Part shown: positions 25,393-32,937 of the stretch, piece by piece | How positions within the stretch are numbered: the first letter of the stretch is position 1 | Layout of the letters: the number at the start of each line of letters is the position of its first letter | Assembly: GCA_009929715.1 (NCBI GenBank) | Contig: RZZX01000015.1 | Location: forward strand, 1-36,365 | Reading direction: 5' to 3' | Source: Bacteroidia bacterium | Lineage (GTDB): Bacteria; Bacteroidota; Bacteroidia; Bacteroidales; Bacteroidaceae | DNA length: 36,365 bases | The notes under the pieces: model-generated | Told to the model about the DNA's origin: nothing | Databases searched by the model: none | Seen by the model: the letters and a program-made list of their open reading frames with translations, nothing else | Translations under genes and position numbers: made by a program

Positions 25393-26229
25393 ATGGAAAT
25401 AGGTGTAGATTTAGGCGGGACGAATATGCGAGTGGCTTTAGTCCAAGAGGGGGTTATCGTTAAAAAAGAGGTAGCCGAATGCCCGTCTAAAGGAAGTGAA
25501 TCGGAGGTCTTAAACCAGCTGATAGAATTGATCGATAAGGTGATGGTTCCCGGTGTAGAGGGAATAGGTATTGGCGTGCCTTCGGTGGTTGATGCGCAAG
25601 CGGGGATCGTGTATCATGTGGCCAATATCCCGTCTTGGCAACAAGTTCCTTTGAAGCAGATCTTAGAGGAGTCTTTTGCAGTACCGGTTTATGTGAATAA
25701 TGATTCGAACTGCTTTGTCCTAGGCGAGAAGATTGGTGGACATGGTAAGGGGTATCGTGATATCGTGGGTATCACCATTGGTACCGGGATTGGTGCCGGA
25801 CTGATTATTAATCACGAGTTGTATGGCGGACAGGATACCGGTGCTGGAGAAATAGGATCATTGCCTTATCTGGCACATGATTTTGAACATTATTGTAGCA
25901 GTGGGTTCTTCGTGACGTATTATCAGACTACCGGTAGAGAGGCGGCCGAAAAGGCTTTGGCAGGTGATGTAGAAGCTCTTGCTATCTGGAGGGAGTTTGG
26001 ATCGCACTTGGGTGAGTTGATGAAGGCGGTGTTGTTTGCTTATAATCCGGAAGCGATAATTCTTGGAGGGGGCATTGCTTCGGCTTTTTCGCTTTATGAG
26101 GCGGCTATGCGTGAGCGGATGGAGACTTTTCCTTATCCGGAGACAGTTAAGCGGGTTCAAATTTTCGTTTCTCAAATAAACGATATAGCTTTGCTCGGAG
26201 CTTCGGCTTTAGTGACTAATGATGAGTGA
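25393..26229 (+). CDS. ROK-family sugar kinase lacking the zinc motif
   Basis: A 278-residue cytoplasmic kinase that would phosphorylate the sugar released by the locus. The ATP-phosphate loop is DLGGTNMR (6-13). The catalytic base is Asp104 in NNDSN, and GITIGTGIGAGLI (126-138) is the second nucleotide-binding segment. ROK kinases usually have GExGH followed by CxCGxxGC. Here the positions are GEIGS (152-156) and AHDFEHYCSSGF (161-172), with the zinc ligands missing. The neighbouring glucosaminidase-like enzyme suggests glucosamine, N-acetylglucosamine or glucose as substrate; this is inference. Confidence 0.9.
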   Translation: MEIGVDLGGTNMRVALVQEGVIVKKEVAECPSKGSESEVLNQLIELIDKVMVPGVEGIGIGVPSVVDAQAGIVYHVANIPSWQQVPLKQILEESFAVPVYVNNDSNCFVLGEKIGGHGKGYRDIVGITIGTGIGAGLIINHELYGGQDTGAGEIGSLPYLAHDFEHYCSSGFFVTYYQTTGREAAEKALAGDVEALAIWREFGSHLGELMKAVLFAYNPEAIILGGGIASAFSLYEAAMRERMETFPYPETVKRVQIFVSQINDIALLGASALVTNDE

Positions 26230-26262
26230 TTGGTTTGGAAATAATGATAAAAATAGAATCGT

Positions 26263-28881
26263 ATGAAATCTAATTGGTTTAAATCGATGGTGTCTGTAGG
26301 TTGTGTGATGCTTGGTGCGGTGGCTGGACAGCAGGGGGAGGCTTCGGCCGAGAATCTGTTGTTGAGTAATGGCTGGAAGGTGCAGTCTTCTGCCAAAATC
26401 AAGGCAAAAGGGGAGTTGTTGTCCACTACTCAGGCTCATACCGATGGTTGGTATGAGGCTAATGTGCCATCTACTGTGATGGGGACTTTGACTCGCAACG
26501 GTCTTTATACGGATGTGCTGGAGGGCATGAATTATCAAACAATCGATAAATCGCTGTTCGATGCCACATGGTGGTATCGCAAGGAGTTTGATTTACCGGA
26601 ATTGAAGAAAGGACAACATGTGGCGTTGGTTTTCGATGGCCTTAGTTATCGGGCTAATGTCTTTTTGAATGGTCGGCTTATCGTGTCTCGTGATTCGCTT
26701 TACGGTACGTTCCGTCAGTTTAACTTGGATGTGACGGCTGTGGCCGGCAAAAAGAATGTATTGGCAGTTGAACTTTCTCGGGCGCAACCTGGTGAACCGA
26801 ATATCGGTTTCGTGGATTGGAACCCGAGACCGGCAGATGAGAGTATGGGCATTTATCGTGAGGTCCGTGTTGTGGTAACTCATGAGGTTGCAATGACTCA
26901 TCCGGCAGTGCGCTCTAAGGTGAATACGGCTACGCTTAATGAGGCATGGCTAACTGTTGAGACGTGTTTGACGAATCAGACCGATAAGGCTGTAGAAGGG
27001 GTGCTCAAAGGTACCTTGGAGGGGCAGTGCTTTAGCTTGCCGGTTAAGCTGGCAGCCAATGAGTCACGTGTGGTGAAGCTGACTCCCCAAGAGGTGGCGC
27101 TGCTGCACTTGAAGAACCCGAGGTTGTGGTGGTGTTACACCATGGGAAAACCAGAGATGTATGCTTTGAACTTGGAATTTGTGGTGAACAACCAGGTGTC
27201 TGATGCTAGCTTGGTGAACTTTGGTGTGCGTGAAATCAAAGAGTATTTTACGAAAGAGGGCTATCGGGGGTTTATGCTCAATGGAAAGAAGGTTCTAATA
27301 ACGAGTGCCGGCTGGACGGATGATATTTTCTTGCGTGATACGCCTCAAACCAATGAACTGCAGGTGCAGTATGTACGTGATATGAACTTGAATTCTATTC
27401 GTTTTGAGAATATCTGGGGAACGTCTCAGAACATATACGACTTGTGCGACCGCTATGGCTTGTTGGCTTTAGTTGGCTGGAGTTGTCATTGGGAGTGGGA
27501 GAATTATTTAGGTACTCCGTGTGATGATTTTGGTGGAATTAAATCAGAACAAGATATGGATTTGATTGCTCGATCGCTCAATGATCAAGTGTTGTGGTTG
27601 CGTAACCATCCGTCTATCATCGCTTGGTATGTGGGGAGTGACATGGTACCGCGTCCGGCACTGGAGAAACGCTACTTGGCTTATCTCTCTCAGATTGACG
27701 ATCGGCCTTATGTGGCTGCGGCCAAAGAGTTGACCAGTGAACTGACCGGACCTACTGGGATGAAGATGGCGGGCCCGTATGAGTATGTGGCACCGAATTA
27801 TTGGTATTCTGAGAAGGCGCCTGGGGGGGCTTTCGGGTTTAATACGGAAACGGGAATTGGAGCACAGCTACCTGTCATTGAGTCGCTTCGCAAGATGATT
27901 CCTGCCGATAAACTCTGGCCGTTGAGTGAGGTATGGGATTACCATTGTACCACATCGGCTACCGATATGAACTCGCTGAAGGTTTTGAAAGAGACGATCG
28001 ATAAGCGGTACGGGGAAGCTAAGGACCTGAACGACTTTCTATGTAAGGCGGATTGGCTTAATTATGAAGGTACACGGGCTATGTTCGAGGCGTTCCGGGT
28101 GAATGTGCCGCGGACCACCGGTATTGTGCAGTGGATGCTTAATTCGGCGTGGCCTTCTCTTTATTGGCAGTTGTATGACTATTATCACATCCCTACGGCA
28201 GCGTATTATGGGGTGAAGAAAGCTAACCAACCGCAACAGTTGATTTACAATGAAGTGGACCGATCGGTATATGCCGTTAATGAAGGTCTAAAGCCTATGC
28301 GTGTATCGGCTAAATTGGCTGTTTATGCTTTGGATGGAACGAGTTTAGTTGCGAAGGATACGGTGATTGTTCTTGAACCGAATGCGGTCGTTAAGGCTTT
28401 TGATGTACCGGTTGTTAAAGCGAATGCTTTCTTAGCGTTGGAATTGGAACAAGATGGCAAGAGAGTGGCAGATAACTTATATGGTTTATCGGCCGATGCT
28501 GATGAATATGATTGGGCACAAACTACGTGGGTGAGAACACCACTAACTAAGTTGGCCGATTTCAAGGGCTTGTCGGCTATGCAACCGGCTACTTATAGTG
28601 CTCAGGCTGCTGTGAAGAAGGCAGACGGGCAAACAGTGGTTGAAGTGGAGCTGGCTAATCAAACGTCTCAACCGGCATTCTTGATCCGATTGGCTTTGAA
28701 GAATGCACAAGGGGAGTTGATCTATCCCATCTTCTGGGAAGACAACTACTTGTCGCTGCTGCCAAACGGGAAACGTACGCTGACGTGTATTGTGCCGGAA
28801 ACAACCTTGAAGGCTGGGCAGGTTGTACTTGAAATCAGCGGATGGAATGTTGAAGCAAAAAAAATAGAATTGAATTTTTGA
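26263..28881 (+). CDS. GH2 glycoside hydrolase, exo-beta-D-glucosaminidase-like
   Basis: An 872-residue exported enzyme (signal peptide about 1-29). GH2 sugar-binding domain (about 35-205), Ig-like domain (about 210-325), TIM barrel (about 326-660) and two C-terminal beta domains are in order. The general acid/base position reads YVGSDM with Asp460, and the nucleophile is Glu529 in FNTETGIG. Actinobacterial exo-beta-D-glucosaminidase (CsxA) has GSD and NSET at matching places, where beta-galactosidases and most mannosidases have an Asn-Glu pair. Other recalled CsxA-like stretches are GPYEYVAPNYWY, KRYGEAKDLNDF and WMLNSAWPSLYWQLYDYY. It would remove GlcN from the non-reducing end of oligosaccharides in the periplasm. 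The exact substrate is inference; a mannosidase-type activity is the alternative. Confidence 0.9.
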   Translation: MKSNWFKSMVSVGCVMLGAVAGQQGEASAENLLLSNGWKVQSSAKIKAKGELLSTTQAHTDGWYEANVPSTVMGTLTRNGLYTDVLEGMNYQTIDKSLFDATWWYRKEFDLPELKKGQHVALVFDGLSYRANVFLNGRLIVSRDSLYGTFRQFNLDVTAVAGKKNVLAVELSRAQPGEPNIGFVDWNPRPADESMGIYREVRVVVTHEVAMTHPAVRSKVNTATLNEAWLTVETCLTNQTDKAVEGVLKGTLEGQCFSLPVKLAANESRVVKLTPQEVALLHLKNPRLWWCYTMGKPEMYALNLEFVVNNQVSDASLVNFGVREIKEYFTKEGYRGFMLNGKKVLITSAGWTDDIFLRDTPQTNELQVQYVRDMNLNSIRFENIWGTSQNIYDLCDRYGLLALVGWSCHWEWENYLGTPCDDFGGIKSEQDMDLIARSLNDQVLWLRNHPSIIAWYVGSDMVPRPALEKRYLAYLSQIDDRPYVAAAKELTSELTGPTGMKMAGPYEYVAPNYWYSEKAPGGAFGFNTETGIGAQLPVIESLRKMIPADKLWPLSEVWDYHCTTSATDMNSLKVLKETIDKRYGEAKDLNDFLCKADWLNYEGTRAMFEAFRVNVPRTTGIVQWMLNSAWPSLYWQLYDYYHIPTAAYYGVKKANQPQQLIYNEVDRSVYAVNEGLKPMRVSAKLAVYALDGTSLVAKDTVIVLEPNAVVKAFDVPVVKANAFLALELEQDGKRVADNLYGLSADADEYDWAQTTWVRTPLTKLADFKGLSAMQPATYSAQAAVKKADGQTVVEVELANQTSQPAFLIRLALKNAQGELIYPIFWEDNYLSLLPNGKRTLTCIVPETTLKAGQVVLEISGWNVEAKKIELNF

Positions 28882-28913
28882 GATAAGAAAATAAGTCAGT
28901 AACTTGCGAGTCT

Positions 28914-30077
28914 ATGATTAGACTGATATTATTGACTGACTTTACAGAGGCTTTTCCTCATAATTTATTACGGGGCATCCTAGAGTATTCCAAGAATAGT
29001 GAACCTTGGGTAGTCTGTCGGATGCCCCCTTCTTATAAACAGTCTTATGGCATTAAAGGGGTTCTGAAATGGGCTAAGAGGTGGGAAGCCGATGCGATCA
29101 TCGGCCAATTTCATGACGATGATGAGGTGGAGCTTTTCTGCCAACATGGGATTGTGGCTTTGGCTCAGGATTTTAAATCACGCTTCTCTGTGATTCCTAA
29201 TATCACGAGTGAATACAAGCAGACAGGGCGTATGGCTGCCGATTTTTTCTTGCAGAAGGGTTTTCGGAATTTTGCCTATTATGGGTACAAGCATGTGGTT
29301 TGGTCCGAAGAGCGTTGTAAGGGGTTTCATGAACGTATTCAGGAGGAGGGGGTAGACTGTCATTTCTTTGATTATCAGAAACAGAATTTGGAACGGTTGT
29401 GGTATTATCGGACCGAGCCTTTGGCTAATTGGCTGAGGAGTTTGCCACTTCCTATTGCACTGATGGCTTGTGATGATACGCAGGCTAATCGTATCATGGA
29501 GGTGTGTCGTATCATCGGTTTAAAGATTCCGGAAGAGGTGGCTGTGTTGGGGGTGGATAATGATGAAATCATGTGTACGCTCTCTGACCCACCATTGTCG
29601 AGCGTGAATATCAATATTAAGAAGGGGGGCTATGAGGCGGCTCAGCTTATCGAACGTCTTATCAGAGATAAGGAGGCTCCTTATGAGGATATTGTTATCC
29701 GGCCAACGGGTATTGTGAATCGTTTGTCGACCGATATTTACGCAACCGAAGATAAGGCTATCTTGATTGCTTTGCGCTATATTCATCAGAATCTGAATCA
29801 GAAAATGAGTGTGGATGATATTGTGGGACAGGTGCCACTCTCTAGACGGTTGGTTGAGGTACGTTTTAAAAATGTCACAGGAAAATCGATCTATCAATAT
29901 ATCTTTGATTTACGAATGGAACGCTTTGCACAGTTGTTGCTGGAAAGTAAAGAGCCGGTAGCTGATATAGGGATGTCGGTTGGGCTTTTAGATCCCAAAA
30001 ACCTCTCCCGTCAATTTAAACAATGGAAAGGTTGCACACCGCTTGAGTATCGCAAGCGGCATGAACTGAAAAAATAG
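28914..30077 (+). CDS. XylR-like AraC-family regulator with sugar-binding domain
   Basis: A 387-residue one-component regulator. The N-terminal LacI/ribose-binding-type domain (about 1-270) has NITSEYKQTGRMAADFFLQKGFRNFAYYG and VLGVDNDEIMCTLSDPPLSSVNIN, both as in E. coli XylR. The C-terminal AraC double HTH (about 285-385) has MSVDDIVGQVPLSRRLVEVRFK and LLDPKNLSRQFKQWKGCTPLEYR. The last gene of the locus, it likely senses an imported sugar inside the cell and activates the susC promoter; the direct repeat at 19508-19539 is a candidate site. It is not a hybrid two-component sensor. Confidence 0.92.
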   Translation: MIRLILLTDFTEAFPHNLLRGILEYSKNSEPWVVCRMPPSYKQSYGIKGVLKWAKRWEADAIIGQFHDDDEVELFCQHGIVALAQDFKSRFSVIPNITSEYKQTGRMAADFFLQKGFRNFAYYGYKHVVWSEERCKGFHERIQEEGVDCHFFDYQKQNLERLWYYRTEPLANWLRSLPLPIALMACDDTQANRIMEVCRIIGLKIPEEVAVLGVDNDEIMCTLSDPPLSSVNINIKKGGYEAAQLIERLIRDKEAPYEDIVIRPTGIVNRLSTDIYATEDKAILIALRYIHQNLNQKMSVDDIVGQVPLSRRLVEVRFKNVTGKSIYQYIFDLRMERFAQLLLESKEPVADIGMSVGLLDPKNLSRQFKQWKGCTPLEYRKRHELKK

Positions 30078-30226
30078 GATTCATTCATCATGCTCTTTCT
30101 CTAGACGCTTAGTCCAGCTTATATCAGAGATAAAAATTTGGGCAACGATTATCAGGGGAAAAGCCTGTTTTTGCTTTGACAAACACTTCGTTTAGCTTTA
30201 TGGTAGCGACCTTACAACCTAATTCT

Positions 30227-31054
30227 TTAAGAAAGATCTCCTTCAAAATAAAAACAAGTGTCTGGCCGTTCTATGTGTGGCAAGATGCTATCCGGTGCAA
30301 AAAGTCCGAAGACTGATGATCCCGATCCGCTCATTGCAGCATAGATGGCTCCAGCCTCATAAAGCCGCTCTTTAAGGGTTTTGATAAGTGGATGTTTGGG
30401 AAAGATACTCGCTTCGAAGTCGTTGACTAAAAGTGTCTTCCACTCTTCGATGGGGCTTTGGATTAGCTCTTTCAAGGAGAGTTCCGGCTTTCGAGGCGTG
30501 ATGTTGGTAAATGCTTCGCGTGTAGAGATGGCCACTTCAGGCTTGATGATGATGATTCGGTACCCTTTCAGAGAGAGTGCAACGGGAGAGAATAGATTAC
30601 CTATTCCTTCGGCATAAGTCGGTTGGTTTTTGATAAAAAAGGCACAATCGGCCCCAAGAGAGGCGGCGTATGCTTCTAGTTGTGTATCCGACAGGTGGAG
30701 TCCAAACGTTGTGTTGAGGAGTTTCAGCATGTAGGCAGCATCCGATGATCCTCCTCCAAGTCCTGCTCCCAAGGGCGTTTTTTTGATTAAGTTGATTTCG
30801 ACAGGCGGTAAATGAAAGGTCTTATTAAGCAAGTGATAAGCTTTAATAACGAGGTTATCGGTCGATTGTCCGGGCACCTCAATGCCTGTTTGACGAAACA
30901 CGATCGATTCGGGCTGGTTGGCCTGTTCCGTTACTTCTAAGGCGTCACTCAAAGGAACAGGGTAGAATACTGTCTCTAGATTGTGATAGCCATCCGGGCG
31001 CTTTTCGGTGATTCGCAACCCGAGGTTTATCTTGGCATTTGGGAAAGTCAGCAT
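30227..31054 (-). CDS. ispE: 4-diphosphocytidyl-2-C-methyl-D-erythritol kinase
   Basis: Phosphorylates CDP-ME in the non-mevalonate (MEP) isoprenoid pathway. The 275-residue GHMP kinase has NAKINLGL with catalytic Lys8, the ATP loop PLGAGLGGGSSDAA (94-107), and catalytic Asp136 in SLGADCAFF. MSGSGSSVFG is the C-terminal glycine motif. It is single on the minus strand, divergent from dnaB. The 149-bp gap after it (30078-30226), shared with the convergent regulator gene, has no clear terminator. Confidence 0.96.
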   Translation of the reverse strand: MLTFPNAKINLGLRITEKRPDGYHNLETVFYPVPLSDALEVTEQANQPESIVFRQTGIEVPGQSTDNLVIKAYHLLNKTFHLPPVEINLIKKTPLGAGLGGGSSDAAYMLKLLNTTFGLHLSDTQLEAYAASLGADCAFFIKNQPTYAEGIGNLFSPVALSLKGYRIIIIKPEVAISTREAFTNITPRKPELSLKELIQSPIEEWKTLLVNDFEASIFPKHPLIKTLKERLYEAGAIYAAMSGSGSSVFGLFAPDSILPHIERPDTCFYFEGDLS

Positions 31055-31164
31055 GGGCGTTAGTCTATTTACTATTAAAACGTTAGCTCTCTTTTGGCCC
31101 GATCTTCTCCTTTTTTTAAGAGGAGGCTATCGAGTGGATGAAAGAAACTTTGGTTATATCCGTG

Positions 31165-31172
31165 CAAAGTTA
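31165..31172 (-). promoter_or_regulatory. Candidate -7 element for ispE
   Basis: TAACTTTG on the minus strand matches TAnnTTTG, 110 nt before the ispE start. No -33 match is seen. Confidence 0.3.
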
Positions 31173-31186
31173 ATAAAAATAGTTAT

Positions 31187-31194
31187 TATCTTTG
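31187..31194 (+). promoter_or_regulatory. Candidate -7 element for dnaB
   Basis: TATCTTTG matches TAnnTTTG, 50 nt before the dnaB start. It lies 14 bp from the divergent ispE element, so the two promoters would share upstream DNA. Confidence 0.4.
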
Positions 31195-31244
31195 TCGTTC
31201 TTTATCGATGAAGAATAGATGAATTTTAAAAATGAAGGGATAAA

Positions 31245-32783
31245 ATGGCCGAACTGAAAAGAAATACTCGCAACACAAAGACCAAAGTGCAACAACCGGT
31301 TAATGACTATGGACGCATACAGCCGCAGGCTATCGAGCTTGAAGAAGCGGTATTAGGTGCTTTAATGGTCGAAAAAGATGCCTATTCGCTGGTGAGCGAA
31401 ATCTTGCGACCGGAGTCTTTTTACGAACATCGTCATCAGTTAATTTACGCTGCCATTACCGATTTGGCTATTAACCAGAAGCCAGTCGATATCCTTACCG
31501 TTAAAGACCAACTGAATAAGCGGGGTGAACTGGACGAAATCGGTGGCCCGTTTTATGTCACACAGCTCAGTAGCAAGGTGGCGTCGTCGGCGCACATAGA
31601 GTACCATGCACGCATCATTGCGCAGAAAGCTCTGGCTCGCGAACTGATAACTTTTACCAGCCATATTCAGAGTAAAGCATTCGATGAAACACTCGATGTG
31701 GATGACTTGATGCAGGAAGCCGAAGGTAAACTGTTTGAAATTTCTCAGCAGAATTTAAAGAAAGACTATACACAGATCAATCCGATTATCGATGAGGCGT
31801 ACACGCTGATTCAAAAGGCGGCTGCTCGGACCGATGGTTTGAGTGGTTTGGAGAGTGGATATGCTCGATTGGATAAGATGACGGCTGGTTGGCAGAATTC
31901 CGATTTGATTATCATTGCGGCTCGTCCTGCAATGGGTAAGACGGCTTTCGTCCTTTCTATGGCAAAAAATATCGCTGTGGATTACAAAAAACCGGTGGCG
32001 TTATTCTCGCTTGAGATGAGCAACGTACAGTTGGTGAATCGTTTGATTTCCAATGTGTGCGAAATTCCCAGTGAGAAGATTAAAAGTGGTCAGCTGGCAG
32101 CTTACGAGTGGCAGCAGTTAGATTATAAGCTGAAAGACCTGCTCGATGCTCCTTTGTACGTCGATGATACTCCGTCACTATCGGTCTTCGAACTTCGAAC
32201 GAAAGCACGGCGATTGGTGCGTGAACACGGAGTGAAGGTGCTTATTATTGACTATTTGCAGTTGATGAATGCTAGTGGTATGGCTTTCGGCAGTCGCCAG
32301 GAGGAGGTGAGTACCATCTCACGGTCTCTCAAGGGGCTAGCCAAAGAGTTGAATATTCCGGTTATTGCGTTGTCGCAGTTGAATCGTGGAGTGGAGAACC
32401 GTGAGGGTATCGAAGGGAAGCGGCCGCAGTTGAGCGATTTGCGTGAGTCTGGAGCCATTGAGCAGGATGCCGATATGGTCTGTTTCATCCATCGTCCGGA
32501 GTATTATAAGATTTTTCAAGATGACCGAGGCAATGATTTGCGTGGTATGGCGGAGATTATTATTGCTAAGCATCGTAACGGTGCGGTGGGCGATGTGTTG
32601 CTTCGCTTTAAAGGGGAGTTTACCCGTTTTCAAAATCCGGAAGACGATTTGGTTATCCCGACACCCGATGCCGGAGCGATGTTGGGTTCACGGATGAATG
32701 CACCTATACCATCGATGACCGATATGCCGCCTCAGCCTAATAACCCGTTTGGGGGTGGCAATGATGGACCATTGCCGTTTTAA
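31245..32783 (+). CDS. dnaB: Replicative DNA helicase DnaB
   Basis: Hexameric 5'-3' helicase that opens the replication fork. The 512-residue protein has the N-terminal DnaB domain (about 25-130), a linker, and the RecA-like motor (about 195-470). The Walker A is AARPAMGKT with Lys232, Walker B is KVLIIDYLQLM, and LSDLRESGAIEQDAD is a DnaB hallmark. No intein interrupts it. The C terminus is a flexible Pro/Gly-rich tail ending GGGNDGPLPF, which resembles the acidic tip of SSB proteins. It is not in an operon with replication genes here. Confidence 0.97.
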   Translation: MAELKRNTRNTKTKVQQPVNDYGRIQPQAIELEEAVLGALMVEKDAYSLVSEILRPESFYEHRHQLIYAAITDLAINQKPVDILTVKDQLNKRGELDEIGGPFYVTQLSSKVASSAHIEYHARIIAQKALARELITFTSHIQSKAFDETLDVDDLMQEAEGKLFEISQQNLKKDYTQINPIIDEAYTLIQKAAARTDGLSGLESGYARLDKMTAGWQNSDLIIIAARPAMGKTAFVLSMAKNIAVDYKKPVALFSLEMSNVQLVNRLISNVCEIPSEKIKSGQLAAYEWQQLDYKLKDLLDAPLYVDDTPSLSVFELRTKARRLVREHGVKVLIIDYLQLMNASGMAFGSRQEEVSTISRSLKGLAKELNIPVIALSQLNRGVENREGIEGKRPQLSDLRESGAIEQDADMVCFIHRPEYYKIFQDDRGNDLRGMAEIIIAKHRNGAVGDVLLRFKGEFTRFQNPEDDLVIPTPDAGAMLGSRMNAPIPSMTDMPPQPNNPFGGGNDGPLPF

Positions 32784-32894
32784 GCAACCGTTTTTTTGAT
32801 AAAAGCGTCTGTTGGCAGGAGGAGAGAGGTTGCCTGTAGGGTTAAAATATGAGTGAATCTGCTTAATCTGTGCGGACATCCCAAAAAAACTTAT

Positions 32895-32902
32895 TAAATT
32901 TG
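32895..32902 (+). promoter_or_regulatory. Candidate -7 element for pheT
   Basis: TAAATTTG matches TAnnTTTG and lies 35 nt before the ATG at 32938. The -33 region is not recognisable. Confidence 0.4.
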
Positions 32903-32937
32903 CGAATCTTTTGAGAAACAATAAAAAATAAAATAAT

